Program-made: the position numbers and the translations under genes
Notes under the pieces: model-generated
The model's database searches: none
The model's input: the letters and a program-made list of their open reading frames with translations, nothing else
Told to the model about the DNA's origin: nothing
Assembly: GCA_002909145.1 (NCBI GenBank)
Contig: PNQY01000120.1
Span: forward strand, 1 to 46,437
Direction: 5' to 3'
From: Candidatus Thioglobus perditus
Lineage (GTDB): Bacteria > Pseudomonadota > Gammaproteobacteria > PS1 > Pseudothioglobaceae
DNA: 46,437 bases
In this document: piece after piece, positions 37,274-46,437 of the stretch
Layout of the letters: every line of letters starts with the position of its first letter
Numbering within the stretch: the first letter of the stretch is position 1

Positions 37274-37909
37274 CTACTCTTTTAATTGAAATTTTGGCAA
37301 TCCCAAATCAAGGCGAATTGCCAACAATCTAACAATAAAAATACCAAGTCCAGCAACCACTGCACTTATGGTAACACCTACTGCATTGTCTAGTAACACA
37401 ATAAACCCTAAAGATCCCAACCAAGCCGCTGTTGCGTACAATGGGCTTTTAAATACAATCGGGGTTTCATTACACAATAAGTCTCTAAAAATACCACCCA
37501 TAGCACCGGTAACAACACCCATAAAGCTGGCAATTAACCATGGTGCTCCGGCCATTAAAGATGCCAACGTGCCCGCAATACTAAAAGTTGCCAATCCTGC
37601 GGCATCAGGAATTAAGAAAAGTTTTGGTGAGATGGATATTAATCTAGCACCAATAAAAATAACTACCGCACTTGACAAAGAAACAATAAAGAAAATTTGA
37701 TCTTTGATCCAGAATACATCAATATCTAGCAGCATATCTCTTAGTGATCCACCGCCCAGACCAGTGGTAATGGCGATAATTATTACACCAAATAGGTCAA
37801 ATTGTCTAAAACCAGATTTTAATACACCTGAAGCTGATGAAACTACCACTGCTATCAATGAGATCCAATACAAACTAGTAGACAATTCCTGAGTAACCTC
37901 TAAATTCAT
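37274..37909 (-). CDS. TRIC-family (UPF0126/YadS-like) cation channel protein
   Basis: The 211-residue membrane protein is built of two copies of a three-helix unit. Each copy has the family glycine-arginine motif: GGGSLRDMLL in the first and GGIFRDLLCNETP in the second. Bacterial members are trimeric potassium channels. It follows carbonic anhydrase by two bases, so the two are probably one transcript. Confidence 0.85.
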   Translation of the reverse strand: MNLEVTQELSTSLYWISLIAVVVSSASGVLKSGFRQFDLFGVIIIAITTGLGGGSLRDMLLDIDVFWIKDQIFFIVSLSSAVVIFIGARLISISPKLFLIPDAAGLATFSIAGTLASLMAGAPWLIASFMGVVTGAMGGIFRDLLCNETPIVFKSPLYATAAWLGSLGFIVLLDNAVGVTISAVVAGLGIFIVRLLAIRLDLGLPKFQLKE

Positions 37910-37911
37910 AT

Positions 37912-38496
37912 TTATAACAAATCAACCTTACCAGTACCAATATTATAATAAGCTGGAACAATAGTTAATTTACCGCTCTCAATCATCTCCGAAAAGTTTA
38001 CGCCAGTTTGTCCTAATTCTTTTACAACATTTCTAATATTAGCAATAGCAACGTTTTCAATCAGGTTACCAGGCATATCTTTTGCACTATTAAAAGCAGG
38101 ACTAAGTGCAGATGTTAAGCTTGGCAGACTACCTTCTAATTTCTCATCATCACACGTTGCTTTCACTGCTCCACACTGTGAGTGCCCCATAACCATAATT
38201 AGTGAAACATTTAAATGTAGGACAGCATACTCAATGCTAGCTACAATCATTTTGCCAACTACATTACCCGCTACACGAACTACGTATAGATCTCCTAAGC
38301 CTTGGTCAAATAATACCTCTGGCGGTACACGCGAATCAGAGCAACCTAGGATTATAGCGAACGGGTGTTGGCCATGCTTGAGCTCAAAACGCCTTTCACT
38401 TGATCGACCAGGATGTTTAAGATTAGAGGAAATATAACGCTTATTACCCTCTATTAACCTTCTTAAATCTGCATTATTTGCCACACTCTCTTCCAT
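37912..38496 (-). CDS. can: Beta-class carbonic anhydrase
   Basis: The 194-residue protein has the zinc ligands in GCSDSRVPPE (C52, with D54 and R56) and GHSQCGA (H105, C108). It interconverts CO2 and bicarbonate, which supports carboxylation reactions such as AccA-dependent acetyl-CoA carboxylase and autotrophic CO2 fixation. No signal peptide is seen, so it is cytoplasmic. The gene symbol is by function only. Confidence 0.92.
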   Translation of the reverse strand: MEESVANNADLRRLIEGNKRYISSNLKHPGRSSERRFELKHGQHPFAIILGCSDSRVPPEVLFDQGLGDLYVVRVAGNVVGKMIVASIEYAVLHLNVSLIMVMGHSQCGAVKATCDDEKLEGSLPSLTSALSPAFNSAKDMPGNLIENVAIANIRNVVKELGQTGVNFSEMIESGKLTIVPAYYNIGTGKVDLL

Positions 38497-38646
38497 AAGT
38501 GCGAATTGTAACTCAAAAGTTAATCTTTGTTATCTATTATTAAGATTTTATATATGGCAAAAATAGAGCTTATTTTGTAATTAAAAGAATGAATTTGCTA
38601 ATTTTTCAGTTAAAAAAGGTTGTTTTTTGAGATTTAGCCCTTGTTT

Positions 38647-38664
38647 AGCCTTGCCGATAAGGCT
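38647..38664. other. Hairpin in the 240-base spacer between grxC and carbonic anhydrase
   Basis: AGCCTT-GCCGAT-AAGGCT is a perfect six-pair stem in an otherwise AT-rich spacer (38497-38736). It lies after grxC on the minus strand and could end that transcript, but no clear U-run abuts it. Nothing else in the spacer is recognisable. Confidence 0.3.
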
Positions 38665-38736
38665 TTACAATGTTTTTTTATATTGTTTCAACTATTTATG
38701 AAATCTAAATCGACAAAAGAAGACAAGTGGTGATTT

Positions 38737-38976
38737 TTAATCGAAGAAGCCATCCATATGCAGTTCGGTCAGCTCATTGAATCCACCAATATGCTTACCA
38801 TCAATGGTTATCTGTGGCACGGTTCTAGCACCATTAGTAACTTTTGAAAACTCAACCATTAATGATCTGTCAGTATCAATCATCTTTTGCTCAAATGGAA
38901 AATTCCATTTAGTCAAAAGCTCTTTAGTTTTAGTGCAAATTGGGCAAGTGTGGGTTGAATAGACAACAATATCCAT
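38737..38976 (-). CDS. grxC: Glutaredoxin (GrxC type)
   Basis: The 79-residue glutaredoxin has the dithiol active site CPIC (C11, C14), TVPQITIDGKHIGGF for glutathione binding and a short C-terminal helix. It reduces protein and glutathione mixed disulfides in the cytoplasm. It lies three bases after leuB on the same strand. Confidence 0.92.
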   Translation of the reverse strand: MDIVVYSTHTCPICTKTKELLTKWNFPFEQKMIDTDRSLMVEFSKVTNGARTVPQITIDGKHIGGFNELTELHMDGFFD

Positions 38977-38979
38977 AAT

Positions 38980-40053
38980 TTATCCTTGTAATGCTTTAAC
39001 TACTAAATCACCCATCTTACTAGTGCCCACTACTGTATCACCATCTGCAGCAATATCTTGAGTTCGATAGCCTTGATCAAGTACAGTATTAACTGCATCA
39101 TCAATCTTATTGGCTAGGTCTACTTGATTTAACGAATAACGTAGCATCATTGAAACTGACAAAATTGTTGCAAGTGGGTTGGCTAAATCTTTACCAGCAA
39201 TATCTGGTGCAGAGCCATGGATTGGCTCATACATACCGTAGCCGTCCTTGTTAAGTGATGCGCTTGGCAACATGCCAATTGATCCGGTAAGCATAGCGGC
39301 ACAATCAGATAAAACATCACCAAATAGATTAGATGTCACCATAACATCAAATTGCTTTGGAGATCTAACTAACTGCATAGCGGCATTATCTACATACATA
39401 TGTGAAAGCTCTACATCTGGATAGTCTTTGGAAACCTCTTCCATAACATCACGCCAAAGTTCACATACTTCTAGTACATTGGCTTTGTCTACCGAGCAAA
39501 CTCGCTTGTTGCGCTTTTGTGCTATCTTAAATGCTGAATGACCAATTCGTCTAATTTCTGACTCATAATAAGTAGCAGTATTAAAGCCATAGCGTTCACC
39601 ATCGCGCATCTCAATACCACGAGGCACACCAAAATAAATTCCAGCAACAAGTTCACGCACAATCATTAAGTCAAGACCCGAAACAATATCTTCTTTAAGG
39701 GTTGAGGCGCTAGCTAGTTGTGGATAAAGAATAGCAGGACGTAAATTTGAAAATAAGTCCATTTCTGCACGCAAACCCAACAGTCCACGTTCAGGGCGCA
39801 GGTCGCGTTCTAAAGCTTCCCATTCATAACCACCTACAGCTCCTAGCAAAATAGAGTCACAATTATGTGCAGCGTCAAGTGTTGCTTGAGGTAGTGGAGA
39901 CCCTGTCTCGTCATAAGCTGTACCGCCAACTAAGCCGTGCACAAGCTCCATGCCTAAATTATCATTCTCATTTAGACAATCAATCACCTTAAGCGCTTGA
40001 GACACAATCTCTTGACCAATACCATCACCTGGCAATATTAATACTTTTGACAT
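38980..40053 (-). CDS. leuB: 3-isopropylmalate dehydrogenase
   Basis: The 357-residue protein begins with the typical [11 protein letters not shown]. It has [16 protein letters not shown] and YFGVPRG for substrate binding, then [20 protein letters not shown] and [18 protein letters not shown]. LeuB oxidises and decarboxylates 3-isopropylmalate with NAD in leucine synthesis. Other leu genes are not in view. Confidence 0.97.
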   Translation of the reverse strand: MSKVLILPGDGIGQEIVSQALKVIDCLNENDNLGMELVHGLVGGTAYDETGSPLPQATLDAAHNCDSILLGAVGGYEWEALERDLRPERGLLGLRAEMDLFSNLRPAILYPQLASASTLKEDIVSGLDLMIVRELVAGIYFGVPRGIEMRDGERYGFNTATYYESEIRRIGHSAFKIAQKRNKRVCSVDKANVLEVCELWRDVMEEVSKDYPDVELSHMYVDNAAMQLVRSPKQFDVMVTSNLFGDVLSDCAAMLTGSIGMLPSASLNKDGYGMYEPIHGSAPDIAGKDLANPLATILSVSMMLRYSLNQVDLANKIDDAVNTVLDQGYRTQDIAADGDTVVGTSKMGDLVVKALQG

Positions 40054-40086
40054 TTTTTATTTCAATTAGACTAAAAGAGAGTTATT

Positions 40087-40260
40087 TTACTCGATTTCAA
40101 TCATTTCGAACTGATCTTTGGTCGCTCCGCAATCTGGGCACACCCAGTCCTGGGGTATATCTTGCCATAAGGTTTTTGGCTCAATCCCAGATTTAATATC
40201 ACCCAAATATTCATCGTAAACCCAATCACAAACAATACATCTATATCTTTTAAACTTCAT
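40087..40260 (-). CDS. Rubredoxin
   Basis: The gene encodes 57 residues from the ATG at 40260 (MKFKRYRC). The four iron ligands are C8-x2-C11 and C41-x2-C44 in CIVCDWVYDE and WVCPDCG. A longer frame would run through the terminator hairpin and is rejected. The small electron carrier lies just downstream of a peroxiredoxin gene, only about a dozen bases after its terminator, so its expression may depend on read-through. A role as electron donor to a peroxidase or oxidase is a guess. Confidence 0.93.
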   Translation of the reverse strand: MKFKRYRCIVCDWVYDEYLGDIKSGIEPKTLWQDIPQDWVCPDCGATKDQFEMIEIE

Positions 40261-40270
40261 ACGCCTATTC

Positions 40271-40300
40271 AATAAAAAAGGGAGCAAAGGCTCCCTTTTT
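40271..40300. terminator. Intrinsic terminator after the peroxiredoxin gene
   Basis: GGGAGC-AAAG-GCTCCC (40280-40295) is a six-pair GC-rich stem with a U-run on either strand. On the minus strand it follows the peroxiredoxin stop and lies directly before the rubredoxin start. Confidence 0.8.
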
Positions 40301-40320
40301 ATATAACCTAGAAAATATAA

Positions 40321-40920
40321 TTATAACTCATCAGCATGGCTTGAAAGATATTCTGCCACCCCTTCTGGAGTGTCTTTCATACCTTCATCACCTTTACTCC
40401 ATCCTGCAGGGCAAACTTCACCGTGAGTTGTGTGAAAGTCAAGCGCATCAACCATACGCAACATTTCATCAACATTTCTACCTAGTGGAAGATCATTTAC
40501 TACTTGATGACGCACGTCAAAATTTTCATCAATTAAGAATGAAGCACGTAGTGCAACACCAGCTGGATGAACAATACCGTAAGATTCCATAATTGCGTGA
40601 TTCACATCAGCTACTAATGGAAAATCAACCGCGCCTAAGCCGCCATCATTAACTGCTGTATTTCTCCAAGCATTATGTGTAAATTGTGAGTCAATCGAAA
40701 CTCCAACTACCTCAACTCCTTTTTCAGAAAATTGAGCCACTCTATGATGATGTGCAAGAATCTCTGAAGGACATACAAAAGTAAAGTCCAGCGGGTAGAA
40801 AAACAGCATAATCTTCTTGCCTTTAAGACTAGAAAGCTGAAAATCATCAACAATTGTGCCATCAGCCAGTACAGCTGCAGCAATGAAATCTGGCGCTTGT
40901 TGAGTTACTAAAACACTCAT
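40321..40920 (-). CDS. 2-Cys peroxiredoxin (AhpC/TSA family)
   Basis: The 199-residue protein has the peroxidatic cysteine C50 in DFTFVCPSE and the resolving cysteine C170 in GEVCPAGW, the typical 2-Cys Prx1/AhpC arrangement. It reduces hydrogen peroxide and organic peroxides. No AhpF reductase is nearby; thioredoxin or another donor is expected. A GGAGG ribosome binding site lies before the ATG. It is divergent from cysS, with about 140 bases between. Confidence 0.93.
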   Translation of the reverse strand: MSVLVTQQAPDFIAAAVLADGTIVDDFQLSSLKGKKIMLFFYPLDFTFVCPSEILAHHHRVAQFSEKGVEVVGVSIDSQFTHNAWRNTAVNDGGLGAVDFPLVADVNHAIMESYGIVHPAGVALRASFLIDENFDVRHQVVNDLPLGRNVDEMLRMVDALDFHTTHGEVCPAGWSKGDEGMKDTPEGVAEYLSSHADEL

Positions 40921-41059
40921 TTTTTTTCCTCCAATATATAATCAAAATCAAATCGATTATACAACTATTAATTGATTTATATCATATAAAAAATAGGGGT
41001 TTGCGCAACTAAATACATGCAAAGCTTTAATTGTTAATAAATACGCGTAAAATGACGCA

Positions 41060-42448
41060 ATGCTTAAAATTTACAATACTTTAACTCGCCAAAAAGAAGA
41101 CTTTCACCCTATCAATACTGACAAGGTTGGTATGTATGTATGCGGTATGACCGTATATGATTATTGTCATATGGGCCATGCTCGTGTTCTGGTAATGTTT
41201 GATGTTATTACTAGGCACTTGCGTCGAAGATTTCCGCAAGTTGAGTATGTTCGCAACATCACTGATATAGATGATAAGATTATTGCGCGTGCAGTGGAAA
41301 ACCAAGAAGATATTTTTTCTCTTACCAATCGTTTTATCGATGCTATGCATGAAGATGAGCGCGCTTTGGGCGTTCTACCGCCAGATGTTGAGCCACGTGC
41401 AACTGATGCTATGGATCAAATGTTCTATATGATCAAATCTTTAGTAGACAAGGGTATTGCCTACCAAGGAAAAAATGGTGACGTTTACTACTCAGTACGC
41501 AAATTTGATAATTATGGCAAACTTAGCGGGAAAAACCTTGATGAACTTGAAGCTGGCGCTAGAGTTGATATTGAAAGTGACAAAAAAGATCCGCTAGATT
41601 TTGTATTGTGGAAAATGGCAAAACCTACCGAGCCAAGCTGGTCATCTCCTTGGGGAGAGGGTCGCCCAGGATGGCATATTGAATGTTCGGCTATGTCAAC
41701 ACACCATCTTGGTAATCATTTTGATATTCATGGTGGAGGTATGGATTTAGCATTTCCACATCATGAAAATGAAATTGCACAGTCTGAAGGTGCAAACGAC
41801 TGCTCATTTGTTAATACCTGGATGCATGTTGGATTTGTTAATATTAATGATGAAAAAATGTCGAAATCACTCAATAACTTCTTTACTATTCGTGGCGTAC
41901 TTGAAAGCTATGATGGTGAAACTTTACGTTATTTCATTATGAGTTCACATTATCGCTCACCATTAAACTTCAGCGATGAAAACTTAAATAACGCCAAGTC
42001 ATCTTTAACTCGACTATATACGGCCACTAGAGGTCTAGGCTCAAGTGAAGCTGCAATGGACGAGGTATCACAAAGGTTTGACTTTGAAAAACGTTTTAAT
42101 GCCGCCCTTGACGATGACTTTAACACTCCAATTGCACTTAGTATCTTATTTGAACTGGCAAAACTGGTAAATTCTGAGCGAGATAAAGATATTGACCAGG
42201 CTAGCGCTTTGGCGCAGCTACTTATAAAGCTTGGTGATTATATTGGCATCTTACAAACGAATGCTGATGATTTTTTAAAGCAAGGTGTTGGTCTTTCTGA
42301 TGAAGAAATTGACGAAAAAATTAAGCTTAGAGATAAAGCTAGAGCAGAAAAAGATTTTGCTTTAAGTGATCAAATTAGAGATGAGCTAACTGAATCTGGC
42401 ATTGTGTTAGAGGATAGTGCAAATGGCACCAGCTGGCGTAGAAAATAA
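41060..42448 (+). CDS. cysS: Cysteinyl-tRNA synthetase
   Basis: The 462-residue class I synthetase has [18 protein letters not shown] with the HIGH-like HMGH and a zinc cysteine. Further zinc ligands lie in [13 protein letters not shown] and [10 protein letters not shown], and the KMSKS loop is in [10 protein letters not shown]. It charges tRNA-Cys. The following HAD gene starts inside its 3' end. Confidence 0.98.
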   Translation: MLKIYNTLTRQKEDFHPINTDKVGMYVCGMTVYDYCHMGHARVLVMFDVITRHLRRRFPQVEYVRNITDIDDKIIARAVENQEDIFSLTNRFIDAMHEDERALGVLPPDVEPRATDAMDQMFYMIKSLVDKGIAYQGKNGDVYYSVRKFDNYGKLSGKNLDELEAGARVDIESDKKDPLDFVLWKMAKPTEPSWSSPWGEGRPGWHIECSAMSTHHLGNHFDIHGGGMDLAFPHHENEIAQSEGANDCSFVNTWMHVGFVNINDEKMSKSLNNFFTIRGVLESYDGETLRYFIMSSHYRSPLNFSDENLNNAKSSLTRLYTATRGLGSSEAAMDEVSQRFDFEKRFNAALDDDFNTPIALSILFELAKLVNSERDKDIDQASALAQLLIKLGDYIGILQTNADDFLKQGVGLSDEEIDEKIKLRDKARAEKDFALSDQIRDELTESGIVLEDSANGTSWRRK

Positions 42449-43109
42449 AGTCGATTGGTCTAATATAGACACCATTCTTTTAGATATGGATGGCACACTA
42501 TTAGATTTAAATTTTGACCTGCATTTCTGGATGGAATATATGCCATTAGTGTTTGCCAACAAGCACAATATTACCCACCAACAATCAAAGGATAAAATTT
42601 ATCCGATTTTAAGAGCAGAAGAAGGCAAGTTGCATTGGTATTGCCTAGACTACTGGCAAAAAATATTTGAACTAGATATTGCCAAACTCAAAGAGGATGT
42701 GTCTCATTTAATTCAGGTGCATCCATTTGTACTAGACTTTCTGGAACAAGCCAGGCAACATAAGAAACGCATCTACTTGGTTACAAATGCACATAGAAAA
42801 ACTATTCAGCTGAAAATGCGCATTACCAATCTTGAGAGTTATTTTGATAAAATAATCTCATCACATGATTATGATATCGCCAAAGAGGATCAGGGGTTTT
42901 GGCATAAACTAGATAAATCAATCAACCTAGACAAAGATAAAAGCATATTTTTTGATGATTCATTAACTGTACTTAAGTCAGCTAAAAGATACGGCATTGG
43001 CACAGTTGTGGCGATTAGTAAGCCAAGTTCTAAAATTGCAACAAAATCAGTAAAAGGATTTATCAATATTGAAACTTTTGAACATACTTTGCCTGTAGAA
43101 CCTCATTAA
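42423..43109 (+). CDS. HAD-family nucleotidase (YrfG-like GMP/IMP 5'-nucleotidase)
   Basis: The gene encodes 228 residues from the ATG at 42423, overlapping cysS by 26 bases. The HAD nucleophile motif is [18 protein letters not shown], followed by VTNAHRKT and [16 protein letters not shown]. The DLNFD-x-H-FW element after the nucleophile is typical of YrfG, a GMP/IMP nucleotidase. Substrate is inferred by family only. A bidirectional terminator follows. Confidence 0.82.
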   Translation: MAPAGVENKVDWSNIDTILLDMDGTLLDLNFDLHFWMEYMPLVFANKHNITHQQSKDKIYPILRAEEGKLHWYCLDYWQKIFELDIAKLKEDVSHLIQVHPFVLDFLEQARQHKKRIYLVTNAHRKTIQLKMRITNLESYFDKIISSHDYDIAKEDQGFWHKLDKSINLDKDKSIFFDDSLTVLKSAKRYGIGTVVAISKPSSKIATKSVKGFINIETFEHTLPVEPH

Positions 43110-43111
43110 AA

Positions 43112-43134
43112 AAGGCCTGCAAAGCAGGCCTTTT
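43112..43134. terminator. Bidirectional intrinsic terminator
   Basis: AAGGCCTGC-AAA-GCAGGCCTT is a nine-pair perfect stem with T-runs on both sides. It separates the convergent HAD and SCP2-domain genes. Confidence 0.88.
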
Positions 43135-43157
43135 ATTAAATCAATAAATTGAGTTAA

Positions 43158-43562
43158 TTATTCACCACCAATTTCACTCATTAATGCGAAGCTTTTTACA
43201 AATGGTCCGGCCATACTAGGATTTTTAATCATAGCTCCAAAATCACCTGTTTCAAATTTTAATTTACCCATAGTTACTGCCATACCCATAGAGCTCATAC
43301 CCAAAGGCTTACCCAACCATTTCATCCAATTCTTCTTATCTGCTCGCATATCCCAATCAGCACTCTCGCCATCATAATCACCAGCACGAACACACTCGCC
43401 ATTTTCTACAATAAAAACACCTGTTGGTTTGCCATCGCCCTTAAAGCCACAAGCGATTACTGAAGAGAAGCTAATCTCTGCTAATTTGCCACGAACCTCA
43501 TCTGATGCATTCCATGCGTCTTTAAGTTGATTCATCCATTCATCTGAAAACAATACTGCCAC
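43158..43562 (-). CDS. SCP2 sterol-binding-domain protein
   Basis: This 134-residue single-domain protein has the SCP2-like segments FSDEWMNQLKDAWNAS, ADWDMRADKKNWMKWL and a C-terminal VTMGKLKFETGDFGAM. Bacterial members bind lipids or acyl chains, and their function is poorly known. It is monocistronic, with its own spacer upstream and a shared terminator downstream. Confidence 0.78.
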   Translation of the reverse strand: MAVLFSDEWMNQLKDAWNASDEVRGKLAEISFSSVIACGFKGDGKPTGVFIVENGECVRAGDYDGESADWDMRADKKNWMKWLGKPLGMSSMGMAVTMGKLKFETGDFGAMIKNPSMAGPFVKSFALMSEIGGE

Positions 43563-43635
43563 GTTAATCTCCTATAATTGTACTATTGATAAAGCGTTTA
43601 TTTTATTATTGCCCTACCAATTCTCCTCAAATTTA

Positions 43636-43648
43636 TTCATATTATGAA
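43636..43648. promoter_or_regulatory. 13-base palindrome, second copy
   Basis: TTCATATTATGAA is the reverse complement of the palindrome core at 5009-5021. It sits in the 267-base spacer between the divergent SCP2-domain and phosphodiesterase genes, about 75 bases upstream of the SCP2 start. Confidence 0.35.
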
Positions 43649-43762
43649 TGGCAATATTATGCCAAGTAAAATACCCAATATTGAACTGTTTTTTTAAGAA
43701 AAATAATAGCTAATAAACGCCAAATATTAACCATTATATAAAGTCAAGTTAGCAAGATGATT

Positions 43763-43793
43763 TTGAACGGCAATTTAAAGCTTAAGGTATAAT
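43763..43793 (+). promoter_or_regulatory. Candidate promoter of the phosphodiesterase gene
   Basis: TTGAAC and TATAAT (43788-43793) are 19 bases apart and end 36 bases before the phosphodiesterase ATG. The spacing is longer than ideal. Confidence 0.35.
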
Positions 43794-43829
43794 AATTAAC
43801 TCTTATTTTAAGGCTACTTATCAACACAA

Positions 43830-44306
43830 ATGATTACAAAAATTGGCATTCTCTCAGACACTCATGGGTTCATCCATCCGGGAGTTGTTAAGACTGTTAA
43901 TCAATGCGATATTGTGATTCACGCTGGCGATATTATTGATGAACAAACTATGCAGGCACTTAAGCCTAATAAAAAACTAATAGCCATTCAAGGAAATAAC
44001 GATTACCACATAAACCATCTAAAAGAAATTGAAGAGGTTGAGTTACCGGGGGGTAAATTAGTCATTGAGCACGGGCACAAACACGGGCGTAGCCCTTCAC
44101 ATGATTCATTAAGATCAGCCTACCCAGACGCCAAGGCCATTGTTTATGGACATACACACAAGCAGGTTATTGACAAAGATTCAACACCTTGGGTTATCAA
44201 CCCTGGGGCTGCGGGTAAAATTCGCAACCATGGCGGTGCAAAATGCCTAGTTATTAAGATAAAAGCCCAACAAAAATGGGATATTGTTCCTCATATATTT
44301 GACTAA
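43830..44306 (+). CDS. YfcE/MJ0936-type metallophosphoesterase
   Basis: This 158-residue protein has the metal-binding blocks ILSDTHG, HAGDIID, GNND, EHGHKHG and YGHTHKQ, then NPGAAG. This is the compact bacterial phosphodiesterase family, usually manganese dependent and active on artificial phosphodiesters. The natural substrate is not known. It lies upstream of the PPi-phosphofructokinase gene. Confidence 0.9.
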   Translation: MITKIGILSDTHGFIHPGVVKTVNQCDIVIHAGDIIDEQTMQALKPNKKLIAIQGNNDYHINHLKEIEEVELPGGKLVIEHGHKHGRSPSHDSLRSAYPDAKAIVYGHTHKQVIDKDSTPWVINPGAAGKIRNHGGAKCLVIKIKAQQKWDIVPHIFD

Positions 44307-44328
44307 AATTTTGGAAAAATAGTAAGCA

Positions 44329-44398
44329 CTTGTGGTAGTTAATTTTTTTATAAATAATACTATATACCCAAGGAGATATATGTGGGTATCACCACAAG
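44329..44398 (+). promoter_or_regulatory. Nested hairpin in the region upstream of pfp
   Basis: The outer stem CTTGTGGT (44329-44336) pairs with ACCACAAG (44391-44398). The inner stem ATACCCA (44364-44370) pairs with TGGGTAT (44383-44389). The inner 12-base loop holds the AGGAG ribosome binding site and the ATG of a mini-ORF. No U-run follows, so it is not a simple terminator. A -10-like TATAAT lies downstream at 44425-44430. Confidence 0.55.
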
Positions 44399-44409
44399 AT
44401 AAAATGTAA
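44380..44409 (+). CDS. Nine-codon mini-ORF (possible leader peptide)
   Basis: ATG follows AAGGAG by four bases and encodes MWVSPQDKM before TAA. Its codons form the 3' arms of both stems of the surrounding hairpin, so translating ribosomes would open the structure. It ends 53 bases before the pfp start. It resembles a regulatory leader, but no amino-acid run indicates a signal. Chance is possible. Confidence 0.3.
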   Translation: MWVSPQDKM

Positions 44410-44424
44410 AAAAATGGTTATAGG

Positions 44425-44430
44425 TATAAT
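44425..44430 (+). promoter_or_regulatory. Candidate -10 box of pfp
   Basis: TATAAT lies 32 bases before the pfp ATG. The -35 region is not well matched. If this is the main promoter, the hairpin upstream would not be in the pfp mRNA. Confidence 0.35.
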
Positions 44431-44462
44431 CTAGTCTTTTTTTAATCAATATAGGATTAGAT

Positions 44463-46372
<1,910 letters not shown>

Positions 46373-46398
46373 ACTTTAATTTACCTAACTAAAACTGA

Positions 46399-46433
46399 GG
46401 GCTTGTGTCGTAAAACGACACAAGCCCTTTTTT
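46399..46433 (+). terminator. Strong intrinsic terminator after adk
   Basis: GGGCTTGTGTCGT-AAA-ACGACACAAGCCC is a perfect 13-pair stem followed directly by six Ts. It ends the pfp-adk unit. Confidence 0.95.
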
Positions 46434-46437
46434 ATTA

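Noticed and set aside
40261-40287. Nine-codon N-terminal extension of rubredoxin
   Set aside because: The extension would start inside the terminator hairpin. The ATG at 40260 gives the normal rubredoxin length.

Overview
This AT-rich window looks like the chromosome of a gammaproteobacterial sulfur oxidiser of the SUP05 / Thioglobaceae type (free-living Thioglobus or a bivalve symbiont). The assignment is inferred from gene content: a DsrS-like protein, a cbb3 oxidase assembly protein (CcoS), beta-carbonic anhydrase, phosphoglycolate phosphatase, a PPi-type phosphofructokinase, exported rhodanese and metallo-beta-lactamase-fold proteins, and gammaproteobacterial gene orders such as accA-tilS, ispE-tRNA-Gln-prs and lptM-lysA. 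No CRISPR array, insertion sequence, prophage or integrase was seen. Nearly all of the window is tightly packed housekeeping DNA.

Layout. 1-146: the start of a PhaE-like gene running off the left edge. 261-4717: a four-gene 2-oxoacid oxidoreductase operon (porG-porA-porB plus a GltD/PadH-like flavoprotein). Its promoter region carries two near-identical TGGT-N3-ACCA operators. 5351-7794: a small exported protein, djlA and rhlE. 7855-10475: a small DUF1289 gene, an ibaG/bolA-type gene, a PiT phosphate transporter with its DUF47 partner, and ccoS. 10525-11948: an arsC-like remnant and two tandem LysE-family exporters. 11994-16566: accA, tilS, ybeY, priA. 16692-19558: an exported MBL-fold hydrolase, bioA and gph. 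19614-22587: proC, a YgfX-like gene, a dsrS-like gene and rsmE. 22623-26348: pepP, trpD, orn, ispE and a tRNA-Gln that overlaps the end of ispE. 26542-30339: prs, rpoD, tRNA-Ile(CAT), cysQ. 30325-35174: two minus-strand runs, lptM-lysA-yhbY-lpxB-nadC and nudE-aat. 35321-38496: an MBL-fold protein lacking two metal-binding histidines, an exported two-domain rhodanese, a TRIC-family channel and carbonic anhydrase. 38737-40920: grxC, leuB, rubredoxin and a 2-Cys peroxiredoxin. 41060-46372: cysS, a YrfG-like HAD phosphatase, an SCP2 protein, a phosphodiesterase, PPi-phosphofructokinase and adk.

How the genes fit together. The Por complex would join pyruvate and acetyl-CoA; AccA then commits acetyl-CoA to fatty acids, and PhaE would store it as polyhydroxyalkanoate. 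PPi-phosphofructokinase, phosphoglycolate phosphatase and carbonic anhydrase suit a Calvin-cycle autotroph. TilS and its substrate tRNA-Ile(CAT) are both present.

The most interesting signals are regulatory or architectural: the paired operators in front of por, the ispE/tRNA-Gln overlap, and a nested hairpin with a nine-codon mini-ORF in front of the PPi-phosphofructokinase gene. Two protein-level points also stand out: the MBL-fold protein without its HxH motif next to an exported rhodanese, and the flavoprotein that apparently replaces the PorD ferredoxin. I found no clear wholly new multi-gene system.
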